Part shown: one piece after another, positions 22,165 to 33,070 of the stretch
Layout of the letters: each line of letters starts with the position of its first letter
Numbering within the stretch: position 1 is the first letter of the stretch
Origin: Metaphire vulgaris
Taxonomy: Eukaryota; Annelida; Clitellata; Crassiclitellata; Megascolecidae
Reading direction: 5' to 3'
Assembly: GCA_018105865.1 (NCBI GenBank)
Contig: CM030851.1
Location: forward strand, 13,148,904 to 13,212,903
Length of the DNA stretch: 64,000 bases
Notes under the pieces: generated by a model
What the model was told of the DNA's origin: nothing
Databases searched by the model: none
The model's input: the letters and a program-made list of their open reading frames with translations, nothing else
Made by a program: the position numbers and the translations under genes

Positions 22165-23122
22165 CGGACATTGCTATAATCGCGGCAGCTGAGGATGGTC
22201 GAAGTGTTGACGACTGTGAGAATTGATCGTATGGTTCTGTCGATTCATTTAAAGAGGGAATGGAAATGGTAACTGACGAATTGTATGTAGAAAGGGAAGT
22301 ATCTGGTGACGTGGAATTTGAGAGTGTTGTGGAAAAGGAGGTATTAACGTAGAATTTGATGGTGCTGTGGAAAAAGGCGGTATTAACGTAGAATTTATGG
22401 TGCGTAGAAATTTGATGGTGCCGTTGAATTTGAGAGTGTTGTGGAAACAGGCGGTATTAACGTTGAATTTGATGGTGCCGTGAAACAGGCGGTATTAACG
22501 TTGAATTTGAGTGTTGTGGAAACAGGCGGTATTAACGTTGAATTTGATGGTGCCGTGGAAACAGGAGGTATTAACGTAGAATTTGATGGTGCCGTGGAAA
22601 CAGGCGGTATTAACGTAGAATTTGATGGTGCCGTGGAAACAGGCGGTATTAACGTTGAATTTGAGAGTGTTGTGGAAACAGGCGGTATTAACGTTGAATT
22701 TGATGGTGCCGTGGAAACAGGAGGTATTAACGTTGAATTTGATGGTGCCGTGGAAACAGGCGGTATTAGCGTTGAATTTGATGGTGCCGTGGAAACAGGC
22801 GGTATTAACGTTGAATTTGATGGTGCTGTGGAAACAGGCGGTATTAACGTTGAATTTGAGAGAATTTGATGGTGCCGTGAAACAGGCGGTATTAACGTTG
22901 AATTTGAGAGTGTTGTTGAAACAGGAGGTGTTGTCGCTATTGTCACAGGTTGAGCCATCGTAGAGGCGGTGATTTCTAAAGAAGTCGATGAATGGTAAGA
23001 TATTGCGGTAGATTCGAAAGATGTTGATGAACCGTTAGTCTGAGGCGCTACCGTCGAAGCTGGAGCTTGTGTCGTCGTATGAGTGGATATGAACGGTTCA
23101 GTTGTCGTTCTCACAGCACAAT
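22165..23122 (-). CDS. IgR2, mucin-like stalk exon (frame-shifted)
   Basis: The acceptor tgtgtcttccag starts phase 1 with CAVRTTTEPFISTHTTTQA, a Ser/Thr-rich lead, then about fifteen 13-residue repeats (core SNSTLIPPVSTAP, some STTL). Each repeat has an N-S-T glycosylation site, so the stalk could be heavily N- and O-glycosylated. The array contains several 1-2-nt indels; two pairs restore frame, but the last part does not: the frame stops near 22395, and the exon length (958) is not a multiple of three. After further shifts the coherent frame returns (SPDTSLSTYNSSVTISIPSL) up to donor G/GTAAGT. As sequenced, the receptor would end before its membrane segment. Confidence 0.7.
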
Positions 23123-23304
23123 CTGGAAGACACAAAGTTTTTCCATCTCTTCACTTAGGACTACATTGTGACAGGCCAACTTTTAAGACTTCTATTGTTA
23201 TTCAAGAAGGTTACTAATGCTGTAATACAAGAAACCAGCTCTCTTAAGCGCCATCTTATTTCTCGATTGATTTTTTAGACATTTGAAAAACTTTGTATAG
23301 GCCT

Positions 23305-23450
23305 AGTGTCGTTTCAAATGGCTCATTATTTTTCGTGGCACTTCGAAAGCTCTAGAAAAAAATGGAGACAGAATATATTAACCATTCTAGTACGGATCGA
23401 CACAGCAAAGACAGCGAAAACAGATAGAATTGGTTTGCACACAGGCTTAC
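23305..23450 (+). repeat. dispersed repeat family R (GTCGTTTCAAATGGCTCA)
   Basis: Related copies at 32266, 32619, 45558, 45868, 46460 (reverse) and about 55720. Non-coding. Confidence 0.6.
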
Positions 23451-23477
23451 TTAGCCTCCTAAACCACTTAAATCACA

Positions 23478-23608
<131 letters not shown>

Positions 23609-23798
23609 AGGAGAGAGACAGAGGGACAGAGAGAGCGGGAGAAAAAGATAGGCCTCTAGTTCTTGTCTTAGAGTTACTGTGGATCAACATATACTGATTT
23701 ATTGAGAGCTCGGATGATTGACAGCTATACGACTAACAGCTTCTAGATGATTGACAGCTAATGTCTGATCGATAGCCACTGTCTTATTGCAGAGAGCG

Positions 23799-23851
<53 letters not shown>

Positions 23852-24288
23852 GGAAAAATAAATAGCAGTTGTTTTCACACAGGATTACATAGCCTACTAA
23901 ACCAGTTTAAAACACATTATATTATTATCATTACGATAATAATAATAATAATAATAATATATTATTATTATTATTATTATTATTATTTTATTATTATTTT
24001 ATATATATATATATTGAGGGAGAGAGACAGACAGACAGAGAGAGACAGAGATAGCGGGAGAAAGAGATAGGCCTCTAGTCCCAGTCTTAGAGTTAGGCCT
24101 ACTGTGGATCGACATATACTGGTTGATCGCTAGTTACTGGATGATTGACAGCTAATGGATGACTGACAGTTATTGGACGACAGACAGCTTCTCGATGATT
24201 GACAGCTTATGTCTGATCGATAGCCACTGTCTTATTGCAGAGAGAGAACGAGAGAGAGAGAAAAAAAGATAGCAGTGGTTTTCACACA

Positions 24289-25450
24289 GATGCTAAAGAT
24301 AGTGGCTTGATATGGTGCTTGAAGTCGATCTATAACAGGACGAAATAAATTTCAGATATGCGGTTGTATTTGCTCAGATACTCTGCACTATTAACATTAT
24401 GGAACAACGCGGGTTGTCATGCTGGAGGGGCTATAAATACATAATGCGATGTCCTACGTTTACAATAGCGACTGGTATCTATGTAGTGAAGAATGCTAAA
24501 GATAGTGGCTCAATATAGTGCTTGAAATCCATCTCTAACAGGACGAAATAAGTTTCAAAAATCCATCGTTTTTAGGTGACAGGACGATTGATATCAAGTT
24601 GGATCAAAAATGTGATTTGAATTTGAACCGTTTTTAATGCAGAAGGTGATGGTGCCGTGGAAACATGTTTAACGTCGAATTTGATGGAAACAGGCGTATT
24701 AACGTTGATATCAGGCGGTATTAACGTTGAATGGATGCTGGAAAAGATAAGTTGATTTGATGGTGCCGTGGAAACAGGCGGTATTAACGTCGAATTTGAT
24801 GGTGCCGTGGAAACAGGCGGTATTAACGTTGAATTTGAGAGTGTTGTGGAAACAGGCGGTATTAACGTTGAATTTGATGGTGTTGTGGAAACAGGAGGTA
24901 TTAACGTAGAATTTGATGGTGCTGCGGAAACAGGCGGTATTAACGTCTGAATATAGTCTGAATATGGTGCTTGAAATCGATCTCTAACAGGACGAAATAA
25001 GTTTCAAAAATGCAGTTGCATTTGCACAAATCCTGTGCATTATTAGCATTATGGAACAACGGCGGTTGTCATGCTGGATGCGCTATAAATACATAAGGCG
25101 ATGGCCTACGTTTAAAATAGCGATTGATATCGATGTAGTGAAGAATGCTAAAGACAATGCCTCAATATTGTGCTTGAAATTCATCTCTAACAGGACGAAA
25201 TAAGTTTCAAAAATGCAGTTGCATTTGCACAAATCCTGTGCATTATTAGCATTATGGAATAACGAGGGTTGTCATGGATGAGCCGTTTTAGATGCAGAAG
25301 GTGATGGCCCATGTTTGCAATAGCGATTGATATCAATGTAGTAATGGATGCTAAAGATAGTGGCTGAATATGGTGCTTGAATTCGATCTATATCAATGTA
25401 GTAATGGATGCTAAAGATAGTAGCTGAATATGGTGCTTGAATTAAATCTA
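24289..25450. repeat. tandem ~200-bp units with nested stalk minisatellite
   Basis: A unit containing 'gctaaagatagtggct', 'ctctaacaggacgaaata' and 'gcgattgatatc' recurs from 24289, 24491, 24955, 25146 and, shortened, 25330-25450. Between the copies at 24646-24950 lies an array of the IgR2 stalk repeat ('gtggaaacaggcggtatt'). All lies in the intron between the second C-type exon and the stalk exon. Confidence 0.75.
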
Positions 25451-25715
25451 TAACATGACTTCTTAAAACACGGCGGGCCACAAGCACAATAAATTTAATT
25501 TAGTAAAATAGTAGACTAGATTTAGTACGATTTGCACCCGTTCCTCATTTTTGCCGCGGGCCCAATCACAGACCTTGGCGGGCCGTATCCGTTCCGCGGA
25601 CCGTATTTCGGAGACCTGCAGCCTAGGATATAACGAAAAAATTGCACAGATCCGGTAACTACGTTACAACGAAGTTCTTCTACTGTCTATTTACTCTCTA
25701 CGAGATTTTGCATAC

Positions 25716-26045
25716 TTGCTGTAGAACAGGACGCAGCGAAATTCGGCGCATTTGCCGCTACGAACTCCGGTTGAACTGCAGTCGGAGAGCTGAACGTCAG
25801 CCGGCATTCGTAGACGGCTGCATCGGTACCGGCAACGGGCAGTTGTGACACGGCGCTCTGAAGGCCCGGGTTGGCGTTGTCGAGCGATACGGGTTGCGGC
25901 CCGACTCGGGCGACCGCACCGCTGCTGTTCGTCCAGGTCATGATCGGATTGATGCGTTGGTTGATGTAGTTTGCGAAAACGACGCTGCAGTTCAACTTCA
26001 CGCTGTTTCTATTCGATGCGTCACAGCTGCAAGACGGCCCGCTTC
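25716..26045 (-). CDS. IgR2, second C-type Ig-like domain exon
   Basis: A 330-nt phase-1 exon (acceptor aattttag, donor A/GTATGC). It encodes SGPSCSCDASNRNSVKLNCS, the C-strand PIMTWTNSSGAV, the F-strand AVYECRLTFSSP and ANAPNFAASC. The Cys-Trp-YxC core marks an Ig fold; two extra N-terminal Cys (CSC) and a C-terminal Cys are shared with the other C-type domains and may form a second disulphide (inference). Closest in window to the C-type domain at 27609-27950. Confidence 0.8.
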
Positions 26046-26078
26046 CTAAAATTAAAATAAACCGGGATACTATACATG

Positions 26079-26249
26079 CAGGGGCGCAGCGACTGGGGGT
26101 AAATCGGTATATATACCCCCCAAAAAAAAAAAACCCCAGGTTACCTTAACATTTGTAATGCATTTTTTAAGATTTGCAAAGTTTTTAAAGATTTATACCC
26201 CCAAATTATATTGCACCCCTCCCCAATAAAATTTCTGGCTATGCCCCTG
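26079..26249. mobile_element. hAT-like MITE (CAGGGGCGTAGC family)
   Basis: Complete element in the IgR2 intron, 34 bp upstream of the C2 exon on the coding strand; target duplication not clear. Confidence 0.75.
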
Positions 26250-26529
26250 GTACTTTAGAATACTGAGTTGGACTTGCCTGGCTATTGGACTATTAGACAA
26301 AGTGGTGTGACAGTTAAACGGTAACTGAATGCAGAATTTATGACAGTCCCAGTGCATACTGTAAGGTTTTTTGTTATTTCTAGAACAAACCTGCTCGAGG
26401 ACAAAAGGGCAAAGAATGCGATTACACAGCAAGACCACAACATGAATGAATGGATGGGTGAAATATAGTGCTTTTCACACATGGCGGACCCTATTGAAAC
26501 ACTCTAAGCCCTGTTGTTATTATTATTAT

Positions 26530-26691
<162 letters not shown>

Positions 26692-26823
26692 TCGTGATTT
26701 AAAATTTGACAACAGTGACCAATGCAGTATAAAGATTATGATTTCAGAATGGAATCGAATCAAATATAACCAATCTCATATATTATAATAATAAAAGCAT
26801 GTCAGACATGGACAATAGCTTAC

Positions 26824-27264
26824 TAATGACGACTAAACCGGCCGCCTTCATGCAGTTGCTGTTCTGGTAGACTATGGCATACAGTCCCGCAGTGGAATAC
26901 GGCGTAGATCCATCCGATGCTGGAGCGACTGCAGCCTTCAGTATTGTCAGCCGAGAGGAATTCACAGCGTACATCGCTCGGAACGGAGGAGTAACTCTGT
27001 CGTCGTAGCTTGTTACGTCCGCGAGGGAGTTGAGGGACGAGGAGGATGGCGCCACCTGCCATTTGACGGCCAGGGGGGCGTTGTCTGTGCGCGAAAATGA
27101 AGCGACGCTGCCGTCGTAGACGACGGTGTTGACCAGTCGCTGGGCGGAGCAGTTCAGAGCAGACGCGGTCATCTGGGTCACCGCTGCGGACGGTAGTGTC
27201 ATCATCGAGGCTGGCGGCGCTGTGGATTTTTGAGCGGGGGTGGTGACGAGGTCTATCGCGCAGT
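26824..27264 (-). CDS. IgR2, fused stalk-lead plus second V-type domain exon
   Basis: A 441-nt phase-1 exon (acceptor atgtttcag, donor A/GTAAGC), about 30 codons longer than the other V-type exons. It begins CAIDLVTTPAQKSTAPPASM, resembling the opening of the stalk exon of the same gene (CAVRTTTEP), then continues into a V-type domain: LNCSAQRLVNTVVYDGSVAS, VKWQVAPSSSS, SRLTILKAAVAP, YSTAGLYAIVYQNSNCMKAA. The exon looks like a stalk start joined to a V domain. As in IgR3/4 the canonical B- and F-strand Cys are absent and Cys flank the domain instead. Confidence 0.78.
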
Positions 27265-27364
27265 CTGAAACATCGAAGCAGTTTTCGGTTTATTAGTATC
27301 GGATAAGAAAATAAAGAGAACTACTGAAAGTTATGAAAGCCAAATGATAATATGAAAACCAAAT

Positions 27365-27470
27365 GATAAGCATTTCATCAAGAGATTAAAAACGCATCTG
27401 TTTATTGGTTGGAGACATGAGATGTTAAAGGGATTAACATTGACTCAGCCTTGGAGATAGCTAAAAAGAG
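27365..27470 (+). mobile_element. LINE C-terminal remnant
   Basis: Plus-strand KHFIKRLKTHLFIGWRHEML resembles CR1/L2-type C-termini; short and isolated. Confidence 0.35.
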
Positions 27471-27608
27471 GAATGAATGAATGAATGAAAATAATTTGTA
27501 CGAATTTCACGACCGGTCCCGACTCGAATATGGGGAGGTCGTCCCCCTCGCGAGGATGCTACAATGGCCAGAAATCAGTATACAGAGGAGTTTTTTTGCA
27601 CCGCTTAC

Positions 27609-27950
27609 TTGCTATGAAACAAGACGCCGTGAAAACAGGCGCATTTGACGCTATGAACGCGGGCTGTTCTGGTGACGGTGGACTGAACGTAAGCTGGCAT
27701 TCGTAGCCGGAAGGCGCTGAGCCGCTGGCAGCGAACGAATACTGAGAAACGGAATTCTGGAGTCCCTGGTTGTTCAGATCGAGCGATGTGGGTTGCGGTT
27801 TGTCTCTGAGCAACAGCACCGCACCGCTGTTGGTTTTCCACGTCATGATCGGCCGGATCTGTTGTCGGATGTAACTAGCAAAATCCACGCTGCACTGAAG
27901 TCGGACGCTGTTCGGAGTGGAAGCGTCGCAGGTGCAGGTTGGTCCATTGT
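27609..27950 (-). CDS. IgR2, first C-type Ig-like domain exon
   Basis: A 342-nt phase-1 exon (acceptor ctttttcttcag, donor A/GTAAGC). It encodes NGPTCTCDASTPNSVRLQCS, PIMTWKTNSGAVL, YECQLTFSPPSPEQPAF and SNAPVFTASC. All core Ig residues are present (B-strand Cys, C-strand Trp, F-strand YEC). It is colinear with the second domain of IgR3 and IgR4. Extracellular, follows V1 (28594-28926). Confidence 0.82.
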
Positions 27951-27984
27951 CTGAAGAAAAAGAGAGTTGGAAATGCAGGTATAA

Positions 27985-28034
27985 CTTCATCATCATCATC
28001 ATCATCATCATCGTCGTCGTCGTCGTCATCATCG

Positions 28035-28066
<32 letters not shown>

Positions 28067-28330
28067 TTTGCTTTCTGCCAGCTCATCAGCGGCAATAGCT
28101 AGACACAAAATGCTTCCAAGAAGTTCTATCTTCCGTTAATCGTCTTCCTTCTACTATTGTAATTCCATGTTCATGTTCATGTCTTCTCTGATGTTGTCCA
28201 TCCACTTTTTCCTGGGTCTTCCTCTTCCTTTGTGTCCTTCTATTTGAGTGTAGAGTGCCTTGTATGGTAGTCTCTTTTCATCCAGGTATAACTTACCGTT
28301 TAATATTGTCCGCTGCAAAGTTTTGTTGCT
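27985..28330 (-). mobile_element. LINE 3' end with (GAT)n tail, in IgR2 intron
   Basis: Minus-strand fragments GRGRPRKKWMDNIREDMNMN and, after a frame shift, EGRRLTEDRTSWKHFVSSYC, R, stop are the conserved C-terminus of a non-LTR retrotransposon. About 35 bp after the stop begins a (GAT)n array (27990-28068). 5'-truncated and degraded. Confidence 0.7.
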
Positions 28331-28458
28331 ATTTGTAGACACAGGTAGAAGAAGACAAAATATGGAAAATACAGGAATGAATCCACGAGAGGAAAAGATG
28401 GAAGAGAACGAGACTGCACAACAAGACCATAATGTGAATGGCACTTTAAGTATTGTTC

Positions 28459-28538
28459 TTAACCTCTTAACTGGGGATCCCGGATATATCCGTCCATTTT
28501 ACATTGAGTTACAGTTAAATACACGGTTAAGGGGTTAA
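28459..28538. mobile_element. piggyBac-like MITE, TTAA ends
   Basis: TTAACCTCTTAACTGGGG ... GGTTAAGGGGTTAA; same family as 21276-21355, 56 bp from the V1 exon donor. Confidence 0.7.
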
Positions 28539-28593
28539 TCCTTTCATCTCGAAAGATGACAACAAATCACTCGATGTAGGCTACAGTACTTAC

Positions 28594-28926
28594 CAACGAC
28601 GACCAACCCGGCTCCAGACATGCAGTCTGGTTCTCGATAGTTTACTATGTACAGTCCGGCAGTGGCAGCGGGCATAGTTCCTTCTCGACCGGTGGTAGCT
28701 ACGAAGATTGTCAGTTGCGAAGAGTTCACCGCATACGTCGTAGCATACTGGGTCGTCACGACATCGTTGTTGTCTGTGATGTCTTTCAGAGAGGCGAGTG
28801 TGACGGACGATGACGCCACTTGCCATTTCACCGGACGGCCGTCATTCGCTCTCGAAAATGAAGTCGAATTGCCGGCGTAGACGACGACGTTTGCCAGATC
28901 CTGCGGGCAGTTCTCGGCAACGGTGC
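28594..28926 (-). CDS. IgR2, first V-type Ig-like domain exon
   Basis: A 333-nt phase-1 exon (acceptor atttcgtgtcag, donor G/GTAAGT). After joining the signal exon it reads C-TVAENCPQDLANVVVYAG, then SFSRANDGRPVKWQVASSSV, SSQLTIFVATTG, TAGLYIVNYREPDCMSGAGL. The C-strand Trp and the F-strand G-Y are kept, but the B-strand Cys is Ser (TSFSR) and the F-strand Cys is absent. Instead NCP at the start and PDC at the end could bridge the domain (inference). Confidence 0.8.
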
Positions 28927-29941
28927 CTGACACGAAATAAATGGTAGCCTATAGGCCTACATTCGGTATACTTTGGTGCGATGTTATTGAAATCAAATCA
29001 GTTTAATAGGAAGACTAGAGAACCTTCATTTTTTAGATAAAATTGATATTTTCCCTTTTCGGACGAGCAGAATTCGCGTCAACGTTAAGATAAGACTTAT
29101 TGCTTAACAGTAGTTTTAGAAATCTACGTTTTTGCGTTAGTCCGTCAATTTTTTTAAACTTTAGTCCGTCATTTTTTACGTTAGTCTGTCATTTTTGACA
29201 CCATAAAATTAAGGAAACACATATCTATCTCCTTCTTTCAAATCGGACTAAAATGTAAGTCAAGCTTTGTTCTATATTCACAGCGGGCCATCGCAAGAGT
29301 GTCAGTATGGTTTCCAGTGTAAATTCTTTTAAAAGAAACCCCAAGTACTAAAAGGATACTAGATTGATCTTGTGCAACTGCAGATTGCAGCGTATTGTAG
29401 AATTATTAGTGAGTACAGTTACTGAATTAGGTATTTATGACATTGTTTGCCGCAAAGTTTTGTTATTTGTGGATGCAAAGACAAGAAGACAAAGAATGAG
29501 AATACAGGAATAAACCGACGAGAGGACAAGATGGCAAAGAATGAGATTACACAGCAAGACCATAATGTGAATAATGTGAATGAATGGATGGGTGGAACAT
29601 AGTAGTTCTCACAGGGCCTGTTTTGACGTGCAGTGATACACAAAATGTGCAGTGACAAAATGAAAATGTGCAGTGGTAAAATTCAATTTTCTGTGCCTTG
29701 TGCAGTCATAAATTTTCCGGACGACCTTTTTTGGCTTGTTTTTGTTGCGCGGATGTCCACAAATTTTCTGAGTTTAGTGCAGTGATGCATTTTTCTTAAA
29801 AGAGTCCCTGCATGAGTTCTCTCGCACTGAACCACTATAAACGTTGTTATTAGGCCCTATATTTGTCACAATTAATCATCTTCAATCATCAGAATACATT
29901 CGTTGAAAGACATGAAGAAAATAATACACGAGATAACTTAC

Positions 29942-30005
29942 ACTGAAGCAAGGAATTAAGTAAGAATGCGAGAAACAGGTGTCTCTTACAGACGACTTTC
30001 ATCAT
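29942..30005 (-). CDS. IgR2, signal-peptide exon (gene start)
   Basis: ATGATG opens MMKVVCKRHLFLAFLLNSLL, Q, and leaves phase 1 at T/GTAAGT. Basic n-region, hydrophobic core and Gln before the cut site fit a secretory signal. The 64-nt size equals the IgR3 signal exon. Full IgR2 order: signal, V1, C1, stalk-lead+V2, C2, stalk, membrane, tail; about 850 residues if the stalk frame were intact. Likely a cell-surface recognition receptor (inference). Confidence 0.8.
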
Positions 30006-30119
30006 TTTGGTTCCTTCTAATCACTATAATTATTGATTCCGGAATCATTTTCGTAAGACGAAACCCTGAAAGCAACACACAATTTCATCGCTACAAAGTC
30101 TGTATATGAGTCCATCTCG

Positions 30120-30324
30120 CAGAGGCGGTCCGAGGGGGGTAGGGGGGACATATGTTCCAGGGCGCCGAGGTGAGGGGGCGCCAAAATCGGGTATTTTGGT
30201 AAGTGGAATGCACAATAAAGAAGAAGAAACACGTGTGACGACATTTTTTTGCTCGTCAGCAATGTTGGGGGCGCCAAAAGTACACTTTGCCCCCCGGGCG
30301 CCAAACACCCTAGATCCGCCACTG
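30120..30324. mobile_element. hAT-like MITE (CAGAGGCGGTCC...CCGCCACTG)
   Basis: Flanks CCATCTCG and CCGTCTCG match at 7 of 8. A (G)n-rich interior. Between IgR2 and IgR3. Confidence 0.7.
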
Positions 30325-30961
30325 CCGTCTCGTACTTAAATACAGTAACTCATCGTCAATATCATAATGGCAAAACTTATATTCAAGAGGCATCTCTCCA
30401 TGTCGGTTTTCTAACGGAGAAACAAGTATTATCCAGGTTTTAAACGATCCATATCTGACGAGACCTGGTATTTACTAAAGTCTCACCTAAATTCCGTTAA
30501 TTTATGAGTGGCCCAAGCATAGGACCTACTGTACAATGCGATTCCCACTGTCTGTTGTACTGCATAGAAGGCGTCGCGGATCTTGTTTGGGAGCTCTATG
30601 TTTATGCCGATTGTAAGGCCGAGCTGCGCATAGATTTTATAACTGCATGCTGCACATCAAATTCTATTGAAATCGTCCACCATTGAACGTTCTTGTGCGA
30701 TCTCTTTCTCTGCCTATTCTTCTCATGCGTCATTGCAAAAAGGCGTCAGCCTGCTGCATTATTGGAAAGCACTGGTCTGTGAACCACAGGTTTCTTCACA
30801 CCAGTTCGCCTGCAGCCGAGTATGTGTCTCGTTCTCGTAAACGGTGGCATAAAAACTTGCGTCGCCCTCTCCACGCTGTACAATGAAATTGCACTTGGCA
30901 CAGTGTTACAATCATTCAGCAGCAGAGGTGATTTTGTTCAAGCACAGACAATCCTGTAGCC
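30325..30961. other. non-coding spacer
   Basis: I see no exon or known repeat; small reading frames here lack splice or start support. Confidence 0.35.
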
Positions 30962-31150
30962 CAGGGGTCGCCAAAATTATTTTTAACCAGGGGTCACATT
31001 GCTGACGTTCGAGTGCTCGACGGGCTATACAAGCACAAGAAATTAAGTTTATTAGGATAGATTCAGTACGATTTTCATTTTTTACGCGGGCCGGGTTACA
31101 GACCTTGGCGGGCCGTATCTGGCCCGCGGGCCGTACTTTAGAGACCTCTG
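30962..31150. mobile_element. hAT-like MITE (CAGGGGTCGCCAAA family)
   Basis: Starts CAGGGGTCGCCAAAATTATT and ends TTTAGAGACCTCTG, with a perfect 8-bp duplication CTGTAGCC. The start is typical of widespread hAT elements. A related degraded copy at about 25465-25620. Confidence 0.85.
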
Positions 31151-31406
31151 CTGTAGCCATTATTTCTAGCGTAGGCTGGAACAGCAGACGCTCTGAACTG
31201 GTTTAGACCTAAGTGAGAACATCAGCATATCGGTTTGAAAGACTTAAAGCAATATGGCTGGACTTAAAGCAGGTGTCATCCTGGATAATTCAGAGGCTAT
31301 GTTGTCGACACACAATGAAAAGCGGATTGGTTATATAGGCTTACTATTGCTTTGATAGCTAGCTAGATACGTATTCAATTTATAAATAATTCTTACTTTT
31401 ACAGTA

Positions 31407-31465
31407 TAAGTAAGTAAGTAAAGTAAAATCTCGTGGATTTCTATAGCGCCTTGGAAAGCAGAACA
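31407..31465 (+). mobile_element. SINE-like repeat (AAGTAAAATCTCG)
   Basis: Same unit as 18641-18712. Confidence 0.5.
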
Positions 31466-32097
31466 TGTAAATTTCTTCCACTTCATTCTCAGAGTTTTAA
31501 ATTTCATGACCAAGGACGATTACAACAGAAGCGATAGATGGGCGTAAATATGCCAAAGACTCATTGATGAACGTTTTTGCATGTTGACTTTTTTCGCGGC
31601 ATGAACGTTGAAGAGTTCGTGCCCCTATTGTTCATGTTTGCTAACAGTTGGTCACTAAAACTATATGACTCTGTAAAATGGACTTTATGTTAAGCGCCTA
31701 AGTGTTTAGAAGAAGGATCAGCTCGAAATATGCAGTCACTGCAGTAGAAGCAATATTGGCTTCTAATGGGCAGTTAGAATTTCTAGCGGGTTTCATGTCT
31801 GAGTTTCCTTTCCAAAACTGCTCAGCTCTTTTATAGACACTGAATTGAAACAACACACGAGGAAACTCGAAAGACAAGATCTGCGTTCATACAATAATTA
31901 TTGTCTTACAAAACTCTGCTTGAAATTTTTACGCTTTCATTTCTTATCTAAGAGACCCGGCTCATCTCTCGACCGACTCTGTACACATTTCACAAGATAC
32001 TCGACAAGAATCTCTTTTGTTGATGTGTCTCGTTCTCATACATGACGTACAGTAAATGTCGTTTCAAAATGCTAATCAACGGGCGCCGAAAGTCATT

Positions 32098-32245
32098 AGG
32101 GGCTGTCCATTAATTATGTCAACAATTTTTGGGCAATTTTGACCCCCCCCCCATTGTCAACAACTCTCAACTATCAGTTACCCCTATAATGATGTCAAAA
32201 ACTTTTGACCCCCCCCCCCCAAGATCAATGACAGGTCCCAATAAC
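32098..32245. mobile_element. MITE-like element (GGGCTGTCCATTAATTA)
   Basis: Begins GGGGCTGTCCATTAATTATG, with C-runs and 'caactctcaac'. Relatives at 13700, 52077-52485 and 53360-53540. Confidence 0.5.
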
Positions 32246-32265
32246 AAGGTTATGTTCTTGTTATT

Positions 32266-32847
32266 GGTGTCGTTTGAAATGGCCGAGGGGTGTCGCATTT
32301 AGAAAGCTGTAGAATAAAATTGAGACTGACTATATTGATAATCCTAGCATTTGTCGCATTTAGAAAGCTGTAGAATAAAATTGAGACGGAATATATTGAC
32401 AATCTTAGGAAGATAAAAGCAGTAAAGAAGGAACAACAAGAAAATGTGATTGAAATTTGAGTGCGTCACTTCGCTGAAAGTTTTGCATATCCATTTTTGC
32501 GGTGATGAACATTTTTACCATGATACGGACTTACTCAAAATTATTGCTTTGCGTAAAAACTTGGTAATTTTTGAAACATTTTATGACGGAGAGTAGATTT
32601 TTGAAAGCCTATGTATAGGTGTCGTTTGAAATGGCCGAGGGGTGTCGCATTTAGAAAGCTGTAGAATAAAATTGAGACTGACTATATTGATAATCCTAGC
32701 ATTTGTCGCATTTAGAAAGCTGTAGAATAAAATTGAGACGGAATATATTGACAATCTTAGGAAGATAAAAGCAGTAAAGATGGAACAACAAGAAAATATG
32801 ATTGCAATTTGAGTGCGTCACTTCGCTGAAAGTTTTGCATATCCATA
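32266..32847 (+). repeat. direct duplication of repeat family R, two ~230-bp copies
   Basis: Copies at about 32266-32496 and 32619-32847 are nearly identical ('gtcgcatttagaaagctgta' occurs twice in each). Spacer about 120 bp. Confidence 0.8.
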
Positions 32848-32979
32848 CACCTACTATAACAATGGTCCTTCCATTGGTTAATGCCGTACAGAGAATCACC
32901 TTTATTATATTTTTGTCGTCTATAAAACCTGCGATATACTAGAAACGGTTGTCTCGCGTTGATTAGCTAATAATTATAT

Positions 32980-33070
32980 ACGAATTCGGTGCGGTGGCGC
33001 AGAGGTAGTAGGATTTTGGTGTGACCTTGGCCACTATGTAGCGAATTTCGGTAAATTGTTCAACCCTTAT
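32980..33070 (+). mobile_element. possible tRNA-derived SINE head
   Basis: GCGGTGGCGCAGAGGTAGTA resembles a tRNA A box; no convincing B box follows. Confidence 0.3.

Noticed and set aside
22441..22963. Plus-strand repeats ETGGINVEFDGAV
   Set aside because: Antisense of the IgR2 stalk minisatellite; the minus frame has splice sites, phase and paralogues.
24646..25450. CRISPR-like array
   Set aside because: Repeats are contiguous minisatellite and segmental units without unique spacers, in a eukaryotic intron.
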